From positions 4,892,505 through 4,956,504 of the forward strand of contig CP136061.1 in NCBI GenBank assembly GCA_032622095.1: a stretch of 64,000 bases of DNA, written 5' to 3'. A program made the translations under genes and the position numbers. Every line of letters begins with the position of its first letter. Position 1 is the stretch's first letter. Positions 49,493 through 61,730 of this stretch are shown piece by piece. This stretch comes from Siphonodentalium dalli (lineage: Eukaryota > Mollusca > Scaphopoda > Gadilida > Siphonodentaliidae). The notes under the pieces are model-generated. The model was not told where the DNA came from. It ran no database searches and saw only the letters and a list, made by a program, of their open reading frames with translations.

Positions 49493-50630
49493 GTTTACTC
49501 GGAATGCGACTCGAGATTGTATTTTTCTTGTAGTGCCAAATAGCAATTATAACTTTTCAGTTCCAGTGTTGTTAGGTACAAATGTGTTAGCTGATTTCAT
49601 GGAGATTTGTAAGCAGCATAATTGTTCCAAGTTTTTGCAGGTATCTAATCTGTCTTCTCCATGGTATATTTCATTCCGCTGTACGACATTCAGAGAAAGG
49701 AACCTTGCAAAGAATAATTTTGTTTTAGGGCAGGTTAAATCTGCAGAGAATCAGCATGTGATCCTTCATCCAAACACAAAGAAAGTTCTTTCAGATTGTA
49801 TTGATCACAAGATGCCATATCAGCCTACATGTGCAATTTTGCAGCCACTTCCAGATGATAGTCGATTTGATTTTTTAGAAATATGTCCATACGTTGTTAA
49901 ATATGATTGCAAGGGTAATGATTCGAGTGATGTTCATCTGTTCAACATTTCTTCCAGAACCATTGGCATTGCTCCTAACTCTGTAATATGCCAGATTCAA
50001 CCTGTTTCAGTAGACGATACCGAGGAATCTAAGCCTGGTGAAACAAGTTCCTCATTTACAGATCAACTTCAGTTTGACTTATCTTCGACAGCTGATGAAT
50101 TTAAAGCTGGGATGAAACTTATTAAAAGTTTTTCAGATGTTTTCTCTCAGAGTGACTTGGATTTTTATAACAGAATTAAACATCGGATTGATATGTATGA
50201 CAGTACACATTTTAAGCAGCGTCCAAGACGCATCCCACCTAGTATGATTGAAGAGGTCAGAAATCATCTTCATCAGTTACTTTCAGCTGGAGTTATTAGA
50301 AGATCCAGGAGTCCATTCTCTTCTAATGTTGTGCTTGTTAGGAAGCGTGGTTCTAACGCTCTTAGACTCTGTGTTGATTACAGGCAACTTAATAAACAGA
50401 CTATTCCTGATAATTATGCTTTGCCTAGGCCAGAAATGTTGTTCGATTCTCTCAAAGGTGCCAAGTACTTCTCTGTGCTTGATTTGAAAATGGGTTTTCA
50501 TCAATTTGAGATCTCCGAGGAACACAAAGAGAGAACTGCTTTTTCTACAACAACTGATCAAATTCATTCCCAGATTCTAGAATGTACCCGACTTTCAAGT
50601 TTAGCCTATTCAGTTCTTTCTGAGGATTAA
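49425..50630 (+). pseudogene. Ty3/gypsy pol: linker and truncated reverse transcriptase
   Basis: Continues the protease frame and enters a gypsy-type reverse transcriptase at about 50100: HFKQRPRRIPPSMIEEV, LLSAGVIRRSRSPFSSNVVL, LRLCVDYRQLNKQTIPDNYA, LPRPEMLFDSLKGAKYFSVL, DLKMGFHQFEI, ERTAFSTT. At about 50565, just after this motif, similarity ends abruptly. The catalytic YxDD motif, RNase H and integrase are all missing, and the last ~20 codons are foreign. It cannot encode active RT. Confidence 0.82.
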
Positions 50631-51249
50631 TTACAGCCTTTTCATCTGATAAAAATCATTGGTATATCATTAGCATAATAATTAATTACCCCCCGTCAAG
50701 CGACCGTCCTGTCAGTGTCATCCGGCTTACGGCAGTTACTTGATCGGAAATTACTTCCGTATATCCCATAGACCGATAAGGCCTTAATTCACCTTCGCTT
50801 CATGGCAAACAATTTTCACAAATGTACGAGTGTACGTAGATTAATTAGTCGCTTGATTTCGTGACAATCGACAGTTACTGCGTTAGGCTTCACTGTAAAC
50901 TGTTACAGACAACAATGATCAAGATTCCAGAATCATTCAATCAACCAACCAAAAAGTTCGAAGTTCAAAGAAAGATAAAAAAAATGAAAGAACGAATTCT
51001 ATGTTACGTGTATTGTAAATTGTGATACTAAAATTGTAGTATGTTTCCTAGTTACCATCTTCAACTTCAACTTAAGTTCCAGGAATTGATATCTGATGAG
51101 GATTCTTGTGAGTTGTGAACACAACAGCACAATGCGTGCTCCTGGAGGTATTTTTCTCCAAATCCAAGATTTTTTTAAAGGTAGGTCTGTTTGCTTTAAA
51201 TTAAAAATTAAATTTTGATTATTATTTCATTTAATCATTTTTGATCATT

Positions 51250-52000
51250 TGACAATTTGTCGTGGTCATTCGTTGGTCATCAGTGTCACAGTCAGTGTGT
51301 TTGTCGTCATTCGTGTTTGGTTGTCGTCTGTCGTTTTTCGTCCTTGGTAGTTTGTCGTCGTGTTTATTGTTGGTCGTTTGTTTTCATCCTTTGTTCATTT
51401 GTGATCAGTCGTGGTTTTTGTGGCAAGTACACAGCAGCCCAAATGTAGTTAGCCAGTGGAGCCGCGGTGTACAATGTAGTGCATTTCGGCCGCAGTTGCA
51501 ATGCTAACTGCACCGTGGTCAACTGGAAACTTGTTTTGTCCAGCAGGGTACATTATATCCCGTAGATTTGGACTAGGATTACCTAAGCACAAACCAGGCG
51601 AACACAAAATACATGTACTGTAGGTTACACATAATTTTGAAACCTGCAGGCCTGGGTCGATGTGTTTGTCATCAAGACATTTTTCGTCATCGATCATTCG
51701 ACATCGTGTTCATCTTTGGCTGTTTGTTTTTCGTCATCAGTAATTTTTCGTCATCGATTGTTCGACATCGGGTTAGTCGTTGGCCATTTGTTTTTCGTCA
51801 TCAGTCATTTTTTGTCATCAGTCGGTATTTTTCTTCGTTGTTGTGTGTTGCCATTTGCCATCGTCATCCTCGCCATTGATCTGTCATTTGCCACCATTCG
51901 TCAGCCGGTGTGTTTTTTCGTTAGTTGTTTTTCATCATCGGTCATTTGTTTATCGGTTGTTTTTCGGAAATTCTGTCTGTGTGTGGGACCACTTAACAGC
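51250..52000 (+). repeat. GTC/TCATC-rich low-complexity tract
   Basis: Loose repetition of 'tttgtcgtca', 'ttttcgtcatc' and 'atcgttcgacatcg' words over ~700 bp; open frames across it are not coding. Confidence 0.6.
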
Positions 52001-52330
52001 GGTGCGGTTAGCATTGCCACCGCAGCTGAAATGCAACTACACCACGGCGCCACCGGCTAACAGTTGGGTCGTGATGTAATTGCCATTCGGCATGGTGTAT
52101 TTGCCACGGTGTACTTTCATCAAACTGAAAAAAGACAATACAAACCAGAAATCTAACCACGGTGTACATGCCATTCGACCGTGAGGGTAGTTGCCTTTCG
52201 GCCGCAGTGAACTTGCCGTTTGGCCGCAATGTACTTGCCGTTCGGCTGCGGTGCTCAACTGCAGTTACAAACTATGACACCGCAGCCGAACAGCAAATAC
52301 ACTGCGGTGCCAATGGATACTTGTTTTGTC
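51430..52330. repeat. interspersed ~22-30-bp repeats with 'gccgcagtg' core
   Basis: 'ttcggccgcagtgaacttgcc' variants and their complements occur at 51455-51530, 52010-52060 and 52075-52320. 'ggcgcc/ggtgcc' plus 'ttttgtccagc(a/g)gggtaca' appears twice (51534, 52323). Confidence 0.55.
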
Positions 52331-52334
52331 CAGC

Positions 52335-52610
52335 GGGGTACATGTATTGTATGTCTACTTTGATCCCAGAAATGGGCGGGTCCAATTTCATGAGTGACCA
52401 TGTCCTTGACCATGACCTCGCTCATATACATGTAGGTACATAGAACTTCTGTCTCTGTGTGTTATAGACTTGAAAACTGCACGACTGATCGGACTAAAAT
52501 TTGGTATTAATGTACCAAAGGCCTACTTTGATCCCGGGAACTATATGGGTGGGTCCAATTTCATATGCGACTGTGTCCTTGGCTGCGACCTCGATATATA
52601 CTCATACATT
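52335..52610 (+). repeat. dispersed repeat, two tandem units; partner at 2.26-2.48 kb
   Basis: 'ctactttgatccc(a/g)g' then 'gggcgggtccaatttcat' and 'gaccatgtccttg' occur twice in ~170 bp, matching the locus near 2.4 kb. Confidence 0.6.
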
Positions 52611-52677
52611 GTACATGTATACCGGTTGGCAACGTTGTTCCCTAAAGAGCCCGGATGAAGTCAGGCACATCAGCTAA

Positions 52678-53306
52678 GTGTACCGGTACAGACTTTCATT
52701 TTTGAGGCGCGCGATCGCTCTTGCGCACCATCGCACGGCTAAAACTGAAAACCAGCGAGCGATCGATTGCGCACCTAGGCCAAATACAGAGAGCGAACCT
52801 GATAACGCTATTATCAGTGTCTACCCAGACGAGGTCACACGGTGTGACGTGTCAATTGCACTATCTGTCTGAGACTGAATGATTCGAAGCTAAAAATACA
52901 TTTCTATTTACCGGTATGGCTTATGACGTCACATAAATTCCTCGAAAATCAAATCGAGACCACGTGGCCAGGAGATGTTGATATTTATTCTGTCAGCTTG
53001 GAATCTGAGTATTAAATTGATTCCTTATTAATTATTATGAATTACATTTAATATAGGAGCATGTAGAATATAAAACATAGTGCGTAACATTCACTTGTGC
53101 TTATGGATAGTGGATTAAGCAGAGTTAAACCATCAAAGAGATTCACTGGACATCGATCGTGAGTAACCAAATTCAATTTACGCAGCATTTATGAATGTAT
53201 TTCCGCTGTTTATTTTATCTTGATAGAAACCGCGCGCCTGGCCAAAACCCAGCGAGTGGGACTCTGCGCGCCTACATTTTCTAAAAATGAAAGTCTGCCG
53301 GTATAC
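52678..53306. mobile_element. candidate MITE with ~36-bp imperfect terminal inverted repeats
   Basis: Left end 'gtaccggtacagactttcat' and 'ttttgaggcgcgc' mirror the right end 'gcgcgcctacattttctaaa' and 'aatgaaagtctgccggtat'. The interior is non-coding, with 'gcgatcg'-rich words at the left. Target duplication unclear. Confidence 0.4.
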
Positions 53307-53309
53307 ATG

Positions 53310-55060
53310 TATGTGTACATGTACATATGTACATGTAATAAGTAATAATTTAGAAATAACAGTTACCAAATTATGAAAGTTTCCTCAATAATATCCTAAT
53401 AGTATACATGTAGAATAATGATCATATTAAGAATGCGTTATTTTCCGCAAAACACTTTGTGTGAGCGGAGCGTTTGTATATATACAACATGTAAATAGTG
53501 AGCGATAAGCAAAACACCGTGGTGATTGATTAGGTTGAGAGTGATTCATGGTGACCCATTCAACACCAAAATCGGAGATTTAGCTTATTAAATGGCTATA
53601 CCGGTAATGCGGTATGTTGTAAATAAGTTCATGATTCCACTGAATTGTAGGGGCTATGAATCATTGCTGCCTTATCGTAGCGAAAATTTGATATAACCCT
53701 TTCTTTACTAAATGGATTCTCCCACCAAGTAAAAAAGAATTTGAATGATCTATTATTCATTCAGAGGGGTGTTCAGGAAATGCAAGCAGATGACAACAGA
53801 CTAACAGATAATACATACATGTACATGTGTAGAAGGATATCTATTAATTGGTTGGAAATGTTCAGAAAAGTTCAACAAACGACTCTATCTGAACACTTCC
53901 CACAACATCTACTTGTCAATAAGCATTTAGTAAATGAAGGGTTAATATATGATTCTCAATAGAACTAGAGGTGGGCGGTCCCCAAGCCTGAATTTAATGT
54001 GGCTGACATTTGCGGAATGAGGTCCCCAGAGGGCTAGCATCACCAAATTCACCCTCTGGGAACCTCATTCACCTTAGGCCTCTCTGTATGGGAGGCATTG
54101 GGTCAGATTCCACAGTTGAAGTTGGTGATGTTCAGCCATTAATTACTTTGATTATGCGATTTAACTTGGATTAAATTAAATTTTAATTGGAAATACCCAT
54201 GATCAGTGTGTTGGTGAACTGTTTGGTGAACTTTCAAGCACCGTACATCTATAAAATGGCTTTGTTGATGTCAAATGATCCAATATTCCCAATATTCAAT
54301 AAATTGTGACCTACAAAACTTGAAAATATAAGGGTACATGTAACATAACTTGCTGAATGCTGATATAAGCCCAAGTTGCCAGGAAATGATATGGGGGCCA
54401 TTGGTTCATTTCTTTCACCTTTCATATGCTTCAGAACAACCAAACAGCCCCCATTTTAGGTTTACTTTAAAAAGTACCCCCAATAGTCACAAGGGGGTAC
54501 CCCCCCCCACTCAAACCTATCACCTCTGTCCCCCAAAATGTCCCCAAATTAGCCTAATCTAAAGGCGTGAAATAACGGTGGTATTTCTAAAAAAAATTCA
54601 TATACATGTATATGCAGTGGGGGTCTACTCGGTGTTGAGTGTTTTGCTTATCGCATACTCTTTACATACATGTAGATGTACATAAGATGACGTTTGCTTA
54701 CATACAATGTAACACAAAGTACTAACATAACAACATGCTGAAATTAATGTGATACATGTATTTATGATTGGTATAAGAACAAGGTTTGTTTATAATATTA
54801 ATTCTGTTTATGGCGGTTTTAACGGATGTTTTAACAGCTATACCCAGCGCCAACACTTACCCAATCTTTAAAAAGATCCTCATGGACATATATCATAATT
54901 GTCTCCAACGTCTGGTGTGACAACCCGCTAATACATGTAGGGCTGTAGACCGTGTATCATAACCTAACGGCATGTATCGTAACTCCACCGCAGTGACCGT
55001 TTCCATACTGCTGTCATTGCCAATTCATTAAAAGCGACACATCACATATTCATTATTAGC
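53310..55060. other. unassigned sequence with a small hairpin
   Basis: Only a ~53-bp hairpin at 54017-54069 ('aatgaggtccccagagggc' with 'accctctgggaacctcatt') and a C-rich tract (~54478-54510) were noticed. Confidence 0.4.
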
Positions 55061-55074
55061 TCAACGACGTCCAT

Positions 55075-56690
55075 GTGTGCGTGTGTGTGTCCGTCAACAA
55101 TTTCCTTTGGCGCGGGCTACAGGTCGTACCTTTGGTCTGATCTTTATCAAATTTGTCATGAATGTTGACATTGACATGTAGATGGGAACAGGTCATTTTG
55201 GGTCATTGGCCAAAAAACATGGCGACTGACAGCCATCTTGGATTTCAAAATTAAATCGATTGGCGCGGTCTACATGTCTTACTGTTTGTCTGATCATCAT
55301 GAAATTTATCATGGATGTTAACGAGTCATTTTGTGGTTGTTCCACCAAAAAACATGGCTGCCAGCAGCCATCTTTGATTTTACTCTTTGCATGACTAAAT
55401 CCTTTGGCGCGGGCTACAGGTCGTAGCTTTGGTAGGATCTTCATGACATTTGTCATGGATGTTAACAATGACATGTAGATTGGAAAGAATCCTTTTTGGG
55501 GTAATTCGGCCAAAAAACATGGCCGCTGGCAGCCATCTTGGATTTCAAAATTAAATCGATTCGCGTGGTCTACAGGTCATACTGTTCGTCTGATTATCAT
55601 GAAATTTGTCATGGATGTTAATAATGACAGGCAGATGGGAACGAGCCATTTTGGGGTCGTTCGGCCAAAAAAACATGGCCGCCAGCAGCCATCTTGGATT
55701 TTACTCTTTGCATGACTAAATCCTCTGGCGCGGGCTACAGGTCGTAGCTTTGGTCGGATCTTCATGAAATTTGTCATTGGTGTTAACAATGACATGTAGA
55801 TGTGAACGAGCTGTTTTGTGGTCATTCGGCCAAAATACATCTTGGATTTTACTCTTTGCTTGACTAAATCCTTCAGCACAGGCTCTAGGTTGTACATTTG
55901 GTCATATCATTATGATATTTGTCATCGTATTGACATGTAGATGACATGTAGATGTGAACGAGTCATTTTGGGGTAGTTTGACCAAAAAACATGGCCACCA
56001 GCAGCCATCTTGGATTTTACTCTTTGCATGACTAAATCCTTTGGCACAGGCTACAGGTCCTTACTTTGGTCAGATCATTATGAAATTTGTCATGAATGTT
56101 GATGTTGACATGTGGATGGAAGTGAGTCATTTTGGGGTCATTTGGCCAGAAAACATGGCCGGCAGCGGTCATCTTGGATTTCAAAATTCAATCCATTAGC
56201 ACGGGTCACATGTCGTATCTTTTGTCTGATCATTATTAAATTTGTCATGGATGTTAAAATGGACATGTAGATGGGAAATGAGTAATTTTGGGGTTGTTCG
56301 GCCAAAAACATGGCCGCCAGCAGCCATCTTGGATTATACTCTTTGCATGACTAAATTCTTTGTCAAGGGCTACAAGTCGAATCTTTGGTCCAATCATCAT
56401 GAGATTTGTAATGGATGTTAACAATTACATGTAGATGGGAAAAGGTTCATTTTGAATTCAACCAAGAAACCTGGTCGCCAGCAGCCATCTTGTATTTTAC
56501 TCTTTACACGACTAAATCCTTTGACACGGGCTACAGGTCGTATCTTTTGTCGGATCATCATGAAATTTGTGAAGGATGTTAACAATGACATGTAAATAGG
56601 AAGGAGTCTTTTTTGTGTCATTTGGCAAAAAAACGATGGCTGTCGCGGCCATCTTGGATTTTAATCTTTGCATAACTAGGCCTTTCAACT
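55075..56690 (-). repeat. ~155-bp tandem array, ~10-11 diverged units
   Basis: 'ttggcgcgggctacaggtcg' variants occur at about 55108, 55259, 55402, 55560, 55725, 55872, 56040, 56195, 56360 and 56520. Each is followed by 'gatcatcatgaaatttgtca' and 'acatggccgccagcagccat'. An alternation of unit types suggests a two-unit higher-order repeat. The 106-residue minus frames sharing MSLLTSMTNFM are products of the repeat. A solitary unit lies at 59.20-59.30 kb. Confidence 0.85.
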
Positions 56691-56879
56691 TTCCACATTC
56701 TTAATCGCTCCATTAACGGTAACACATGAAATTATTCCCTTTCCTCATTGAGCGACAGTGTCATTGACACTTTCATAATTACATTTCAGTCAATTCATAT
56801 TTTCAGCTGCATATACATGTATACCGGTATGTGAACCAATTTCATCCTTACAGAAATTGCAAATTCATCGTTGATTCCA

Positions 56880-57290
56880 TCATCTCAACATTTCATTAAA
56901 GTGAGACTTTATGTTCACACATCGATTCATTCAGGCAACATTTTTTTTCCATTTCTACATTGCATTGATCGTCTTCAATGGGGATAATCTATAATTATAT
57001 ATATGTATATCATTGTTAACTATTAAAGTGACATTTCTCTTCCTCCCAATCGATATTGCATTAAAATGACGCTTCGTATTCATTACACTTCATTCAATAA
57101 TTTCTGTTTCTACATCACTTATTGCATTGATTGCCTTCAGGTAAGGTAAGCTATGTCCGACTCAAATATTAAAGTGACGCATCATATTCACTACACTTTA
57201 TTCACTAATTTATTTTTCTACATAGTTTACATGTATTGCATTGATTGCCTGCAGCTAAGGTAATCTATGTCCGACTCAAATAATACAAAT
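56880..57290 (+). repeat. ~115-bp tandem repeat, ~3 copies
   Basis: 'attaaagtgac...tattca' and 'tgcattgattgcct(t/g)cag' recur around 56895-57000, 57020-57150 and 57165-57290; 'aatctatgtccgactcaaat' is shared by the last two. Confidence 0.55.
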
Positions 57291-57366
57291 ACTAGTATTA
57301 GAGGCATTCCATTTCCATCCATTAATTCTAAGGAAACTTCTGCTGTGATATATATATATGTATATA

Positions 57367-57895
57367 CATACAGGGTACTACATGTGCTACAGCACTCGGA
57401 GAAATGTCTGTGTCATCACACTAAAATACCATGTTAGAACTTGAATTGATATATTCGTAATCGTATATAGTCACCAATAGCCGGGTTACTACCGTAGTAT
57501 CTGACATTGACTATCTAGTGAACTATTCAAACCCAACAGGCCTGGTTGATTTCACTGTGGGATGATGGTTCACTTCCATCCTCAAGCTACTTTTCTTTTC
57601 TGACGTGCAGGGGTAGATATGCTTGAGGCCCCACCACAGTTAAATTCGCACCAGGTTCTCAGCTATTATTATCTTATGTTCGAACTTTACTCATATGTTT
57701 GGACTGATAATAACCATGATTTCAATGCTGGGTTTGAATAGTTCACTAGATGGGCAATGTCCGTTACTACGGTAGTAACCCGGCTATTGGTGACTATATA
57801 CGATTACGAATATATTAATCCAAGTTCTAGCATGGTATTTGTGTGACGACACAGACATTTCTCCGAGTGGTGTAATACATGCAGTACCCTGTATG
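57367..57895. repeat. inverted repeat with ~170-bp arms
   Basis: 57367-57537 and 57728-57895 are reverse complements with few mismatches ('cggagaaatgtctgtgtc', 'cgtatatagtcaccaatagc', 'tagtgaactattcaaaccca'). The 190-bp loop has no gene. A foldback/MITE-like structure. Confidence 0.8.
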
Positions 57896-57954
57896 GTACA
57901 TCATATAATTAATGTAACGTTGAACTTAATGATCAACTTGGTGGTTGCTCCATT

Positions 57955-58078
57955 ACGTGTCACGTACGATCATATTAACAATATGCTGGCATACTGAATC
58001 AGATCACCTACGACTAAAAACAAAATCAGAAGTGAACAGTGAGGCTTATATAAAGGTCTCTAATAACAGCATGCTGTG
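57955..58078 (+). repeat. dispersed repeat, partner at 46.15-46.29 kb
   Basis: Shares 'ggcatactgaatcagat' and 'aggcttatataaaggtctct' with the other locus. Confidence 0.75.
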
Positions 58079-58129
58079 ATGATACCCCGCCTGTTTGGCT
58101 GCATATCAGGAACGATAACTCTATCCGAA

Positions 58130-58445
58130 CGTGACCTATATTCACGGAAGTATATGACGTCCATTCTCCGCAGTCCGCCCACGCATTGCATCATGGTCTA
58201 TTTGTATGTCGGTATGCTGGTTAACTCCCGCCTTCTCCATATGAATGGTATATTATCTACATGTATACCACATGATGATCTCGGTGGGGGTAGCTTCAGT
58301 CTTGAATGTTAAAGAGACAATAGGCTCTCACGGGGGGATGATTGTTAAAATGACACAAGGCACTCACTATGGATGAATGTTAAAGTGACACTAGGCACTC
58401 ACTATGGATAAATGTTAAAGTGACATTCGCTTTGAAAACTTCAAA
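58130..58445 (+). repeat. inverted-repeat arm P1, partner P2 at 61382-61730
   Basis: 'cacggaagtatatgac', 'ctggttaactcccgcctt' and 'cttcagtcttgaatgttaaa' occur here and, reversed, at P2. The arm ends in three 'aatgttaaagtgacac' units, each followed by 'ggcactcactatggat'. Confidence 0.75.
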
Positions 58446-58560
58446 AACTTCAAAAATTACAAAAAGTTCAAAAAGTTCAAAAATTTCAAAAATTTTAAAA
58501 ATCTCAAAAACTTCAAAAATTTCAAAAACAAAAATTTCAAAAACTTGAAAAAAATTTATC
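58430..58560 (+). repeat. low-complexity 'ttcaaaaa' repeats
   Basis: An 8-10-bp run of 'ttcaaaaa' variants beyond P1. A shorter related run adjoins P2 at 61340-61385. Confidence 0.85.
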
Positions 58561-60100
58561 CTAAATTAAAAAAACAAAACACTTTTTCGAAAATAATTTT
58601 TTTTTAAATTAAATAAATTAATTAACTGTCTTTTAATGCCACTTCTAAGGGTTCCACACTATATCTGAGGGGATAGATATTGAGTGGTCTACACACGTCT
58701 CCTAAACCCTAGAATAATATCCAGACATAAGAAACTCCGCCTCCTGCAATGCCTGCCATTCGAATCCTACTTCTGGCGCAATCCCTGAGATTTTGTAATC
58801 TGGCGCAATCCCTACTTTCGACGCAACGCCTAAGTCATTGGAATCTGATGCAATCCCTCGTGAAACCTACCGGCTGACCCCCACCCATTGGCTAAGCGTT
58901 GTATGACATGCTTATTATTTCATCATATCGTGGATATTCAATGTTTTGGCATCACTCTTGAGATATAACACATATCTACTGAAAAAGGTTGGTTATCCTC
59001 TATATATTTATAATTTTTCTTTATTTATTTTTTGTTATCCCTTTTTTGTTATCTACCACTCATTTTTTCTTTCTTTTTATTCGCTCTTCTTTTTCTTACA
59101 GCTTCTAGTCCCTCATAATCTTCGAATATCCACTTTCATCTCCAGGTTTCTGGAAAATTCCCTGTTTAGTAGCACCACCAGATGGGCTCTATATAATTTG
59201 AACGAGGCATCCATCTTGGATATTACTCTTTCTAAGACTAAATCCGTTAGCACGCTCTACAGATGCCATATATGCCTCTTCGCATCTTGTTTATTCATTC
59301 CTAATCGCTCCATATACTGTAACACATTAAAATAACCACCCCCTGTATTGGGGGTACATCCTTGATTATTAATATTTCCTACTTCCATGGTGTGCATGTT
59401 CCTTGGGACAGAATAGCTAACGTGAAGCTACACCTATTATATGTATGCCACTTTAAAAGCTTACGAAAATATTACTAATATTATAGACTTCCCTTTGAAG
59501 ACATTTGTATGTCACAATAATCCGTAAGATTGTTTCTAAGTGACACTGACCAGTGAAACTGATACTACATGTATGAACTAGCCAACTTCACATCGTAACA
59601 TTAATAAAAGGGACACTTCATCTATATCAGCCTCAAAACGTGTTGGTACATATATGTGTGGAAACTAAACCAATCGCTCTTCGTCCGTCATCCGTACATA
59701 ATTGTAATATAATTTTCTCAGAAACCACGGGATCCCTCTGGATGAAATTTGGTCTCAATGTGGGATCAGAAATTATCCATGTGGGAAGAAGCTTCGTAGT
59801 GTTTTGCTGTCGCCATGGTGTTTGTTTGGGTATAGGCATGAGTGATGAGCGTGGTTCTCATAATGGTTCTCATGGTTCTGACATATGGGTCTCGCGTGTT
59901 TGATGGTTCTCATATGCATATGTGACTCTCATATGGTCTGAACTAGCCTTTACAGACTGAGGTCCTTTAGTGCACATTTAATCACTTCACTGATAAACAT
60001 TATATGGTCAAATCCCTACACTATCAAACGCCATGTTTCAATAGTGGGTTTTCTTACAATTTTGACTAAATATTGGTTATATTATACGCATCAGCGATCC
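58560..60100. other. unassigned sequence between P1 and the PC4-like left arm
   Basis: Holds a solitary unit of the 155-bp repeat (59195-59335) and a stretch with 'gttctca' direct repeats (59855-59930). The 129-codon frame at 58946-59335 is AT-rich and overlaps repeat sequence; not a gene. Confidence 0.4.
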
Positions 60101-60409
60101 TTCTTAATAACGCTCTGTATATTTTCAAACGCATCGCACTAAATGGGTTTGGAATAGCCATACAGGAAAGGAGGAACTGAGGTCCGATTAAAACATGTTC
60201 GGATATGAACTCCGCCGTCTTTCCGATCCCCGCCCACACATTATCACGTCACATAATACGAGTCAATATCGATTTACTCTCAGCGTCCACTCGGCGAGGG
60301 GGAAGCGTGCTGGATAAATTATCGATTAAAACGTGTCCTTAAATGACCGCGGCTTTCTGCCGGCCGGTCGATTCGCTATATTTATAACATGTTCGGACTC
60401 ATCCCCCCT

Positions 60410-60424
60410 CTATATATATATAAA
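60410..60424 (+). promoter_or_regulatory. TATA-like tract upstream of the PC4-like ORF
   Basis: 'ctatatatatataaa' about 120 bp before the ATG; a second 'ctatatatatatag' lies at 60442-60456. The right arm keeps the same pair around 62680-62722. Confidence 0.35.
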
Positions 60425-60539
60425 CACGTACTGACATGTTTGCTATATATATATAGCTTTTCGTCGACCCCCGCAGGTATATACACTGTCGTTACTTGAT
60501 GTGATATCATAAATGGCTCAATGAAAAGAAAGACACATC

Positions 60540-60800
60540 ATGGATTCTAAGATTCTCGTCAAAAATTTAGGGAGGGACCGATTTCTCACAGTCGGTGAAT
60601 ATGAGGACCGGAAATACGTTGACTTACGAATTTGGAAAGAATGCAAAATCCCTACGACATTCGGGGCTCGTATGAGCTTACCTAGTTGGCAATGTCTGAC
60701 TGAAAATATAAAGACCATCGGTGAACATTTAGTATCCAGGAGTCCTATGGATAAAGTGCATCTGGGACACAATCTAACATGCGGTTTTAGACCACAATAA
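60540..60800 (+). CDS. PC4/p15-like single-strand DNA-binding protein, left copy
   Basis: An 86-codon ATG frame, MDSKILVKNLG onward. RFLTVGEYEDRKYVDLRIW resembles the two curved strands of the transcriptional coactivator PC4 (p15) fold (family pattern 'ryvsvreFkgk..vdIReyw'). PTTFGARMSLPSWQCLTENI matches the following 'PtkkGIsL...W..L...I' turn and helix. PC4 proteins bind single-stranded DNA as dimers; relatives occur in eukaryotes, viruses and mobile elements. After the first domain, MDKVHLGHN looks like the start of a second PC4 unit. That unit continues in another frame at 60778 but is lost at 60830, where the arm ends. One base separates this frame from the right copy (Ser versus Arg before WQCL). 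Whether it is expressed is unknown. Confidence 0.55.
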   Translation: MDSKILVKNLGRDRFLTVGEYEDRKYVDLRIWKECKIPTTFGARMSLPSWQCLTENIKTIGEHLVSRSPMDKVHLGHNLTCGFRPQ

Positions 60801-60830
60801 TGGTGTATTACACTTACGCCAGTATTTCAT

Positions 60831-61380
60831 AGCAGGCCTTTTCGAGACCAATGTTTAATACCCCCGTATATAATAGAGCGTTTTGAGAAGAATATGTGAA
60901 ATTAATATACACATGTGTTCACATAGTAGGCCTTTCGTAACATGAAACTGTCTCGTGGTACATGCTATGTTTCCTCTATACAACAGACTACATTTATAAG
61001 ATGTGCAATACATATAGTTGGTGAAAAGAATACATGAAGTAAGTATTTATGCATTTGTCTACATCAGCTGGGCTCTTTATTGTCTCCATGTAATGGGGAT
61101 TTTAGACTAAATTTCTTCCAATATACAGGAAGATTTTATTTTCAAGCATTCATTCACGGCATGGGTAAGTGGACCGACATCTAGTGGGAAGACGTACTTC
61201 GTGAAAACCTTGCTACAAAAGTCTGCCTCGAAAATATCACCCGCACCTGACAGAATAATATGTTTTTATAAATATTGGCAGCCCATATATGATGACATAA
61301 AGTATACTGTCACCCCTCAGGTCAACTTTATACGGCGTTTTGAAATTTTAGAAATTTTAGAAATTTTGAGATTTATGAAG
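60831..61380. other. spacer between the PC4-like arms, left part
   Basis: No gene recognised; the 67-codon frame at 61201-61404 ends in low-complexity 'gaaatttta' repeats. Confidence 0.4.
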
Positions 61381-61381
61381 T

Positions 61382-61730
61382 TTTCAATGCGAGTGTCACT
61401 TTAACATTATCCCACAGTGTGTGCCATATGTCACTTTAATATTCATCCATAGTGAGTGCCTTGTGTCACTTTAATAATAATCACCATTGGAAGCCTAGTG
61501 TCCCTTTAACATTCAAGACTGAAGCTACCCCACCGATATCATCATGTGATATACATGTAGATAATACACCATTCATATGAAGGCGGGAGTTAACCAGCGG
61601 TGGGTCATGTCCGGACATGCCCAACCGGCATACAAATATACCATGATGCAAAATAATGGGTAGGATGGGACCAAGCATGTGGGTACTGCGTGGAATATAG
61701 GTCATATACTTCCGTGACGCAATAATATGT
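61382..61730 (-). repeat. inverted-repeat arm P2
   Basis: Reverse complement of P1 (58130-58445), more diverged than the PC4-like arms, with its 'gtcactttaacatt' units at 61398-61510. Confidence 0.75.

Larger units (their letters stand above)
60104..60830 (+). repeat. near-identical inverted arm, left (carries the PC4-like ORF)
   Basis: Reverse complement of 62305-63027, with only scattered single-base differences over ~725 bp. Both arms start 'ttaataacgctctgtat' and include a TATA-like tract, the ORF and the first codons of a second domain. Confidence 0.9.

Noticed and set aside
55193-55897. Two 106-residue minus ORFs sharing MSLLTSMTNFM
   Set aside because: They follow the period of the 155-bp tandem array.
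58946-59335. 129-codon Phe/Leu-rich ORF resembling a membrane protein
   Set aside because: T-rich tract followed by a solitary 155-bp-repeat unit; no start context or conserved pattern.
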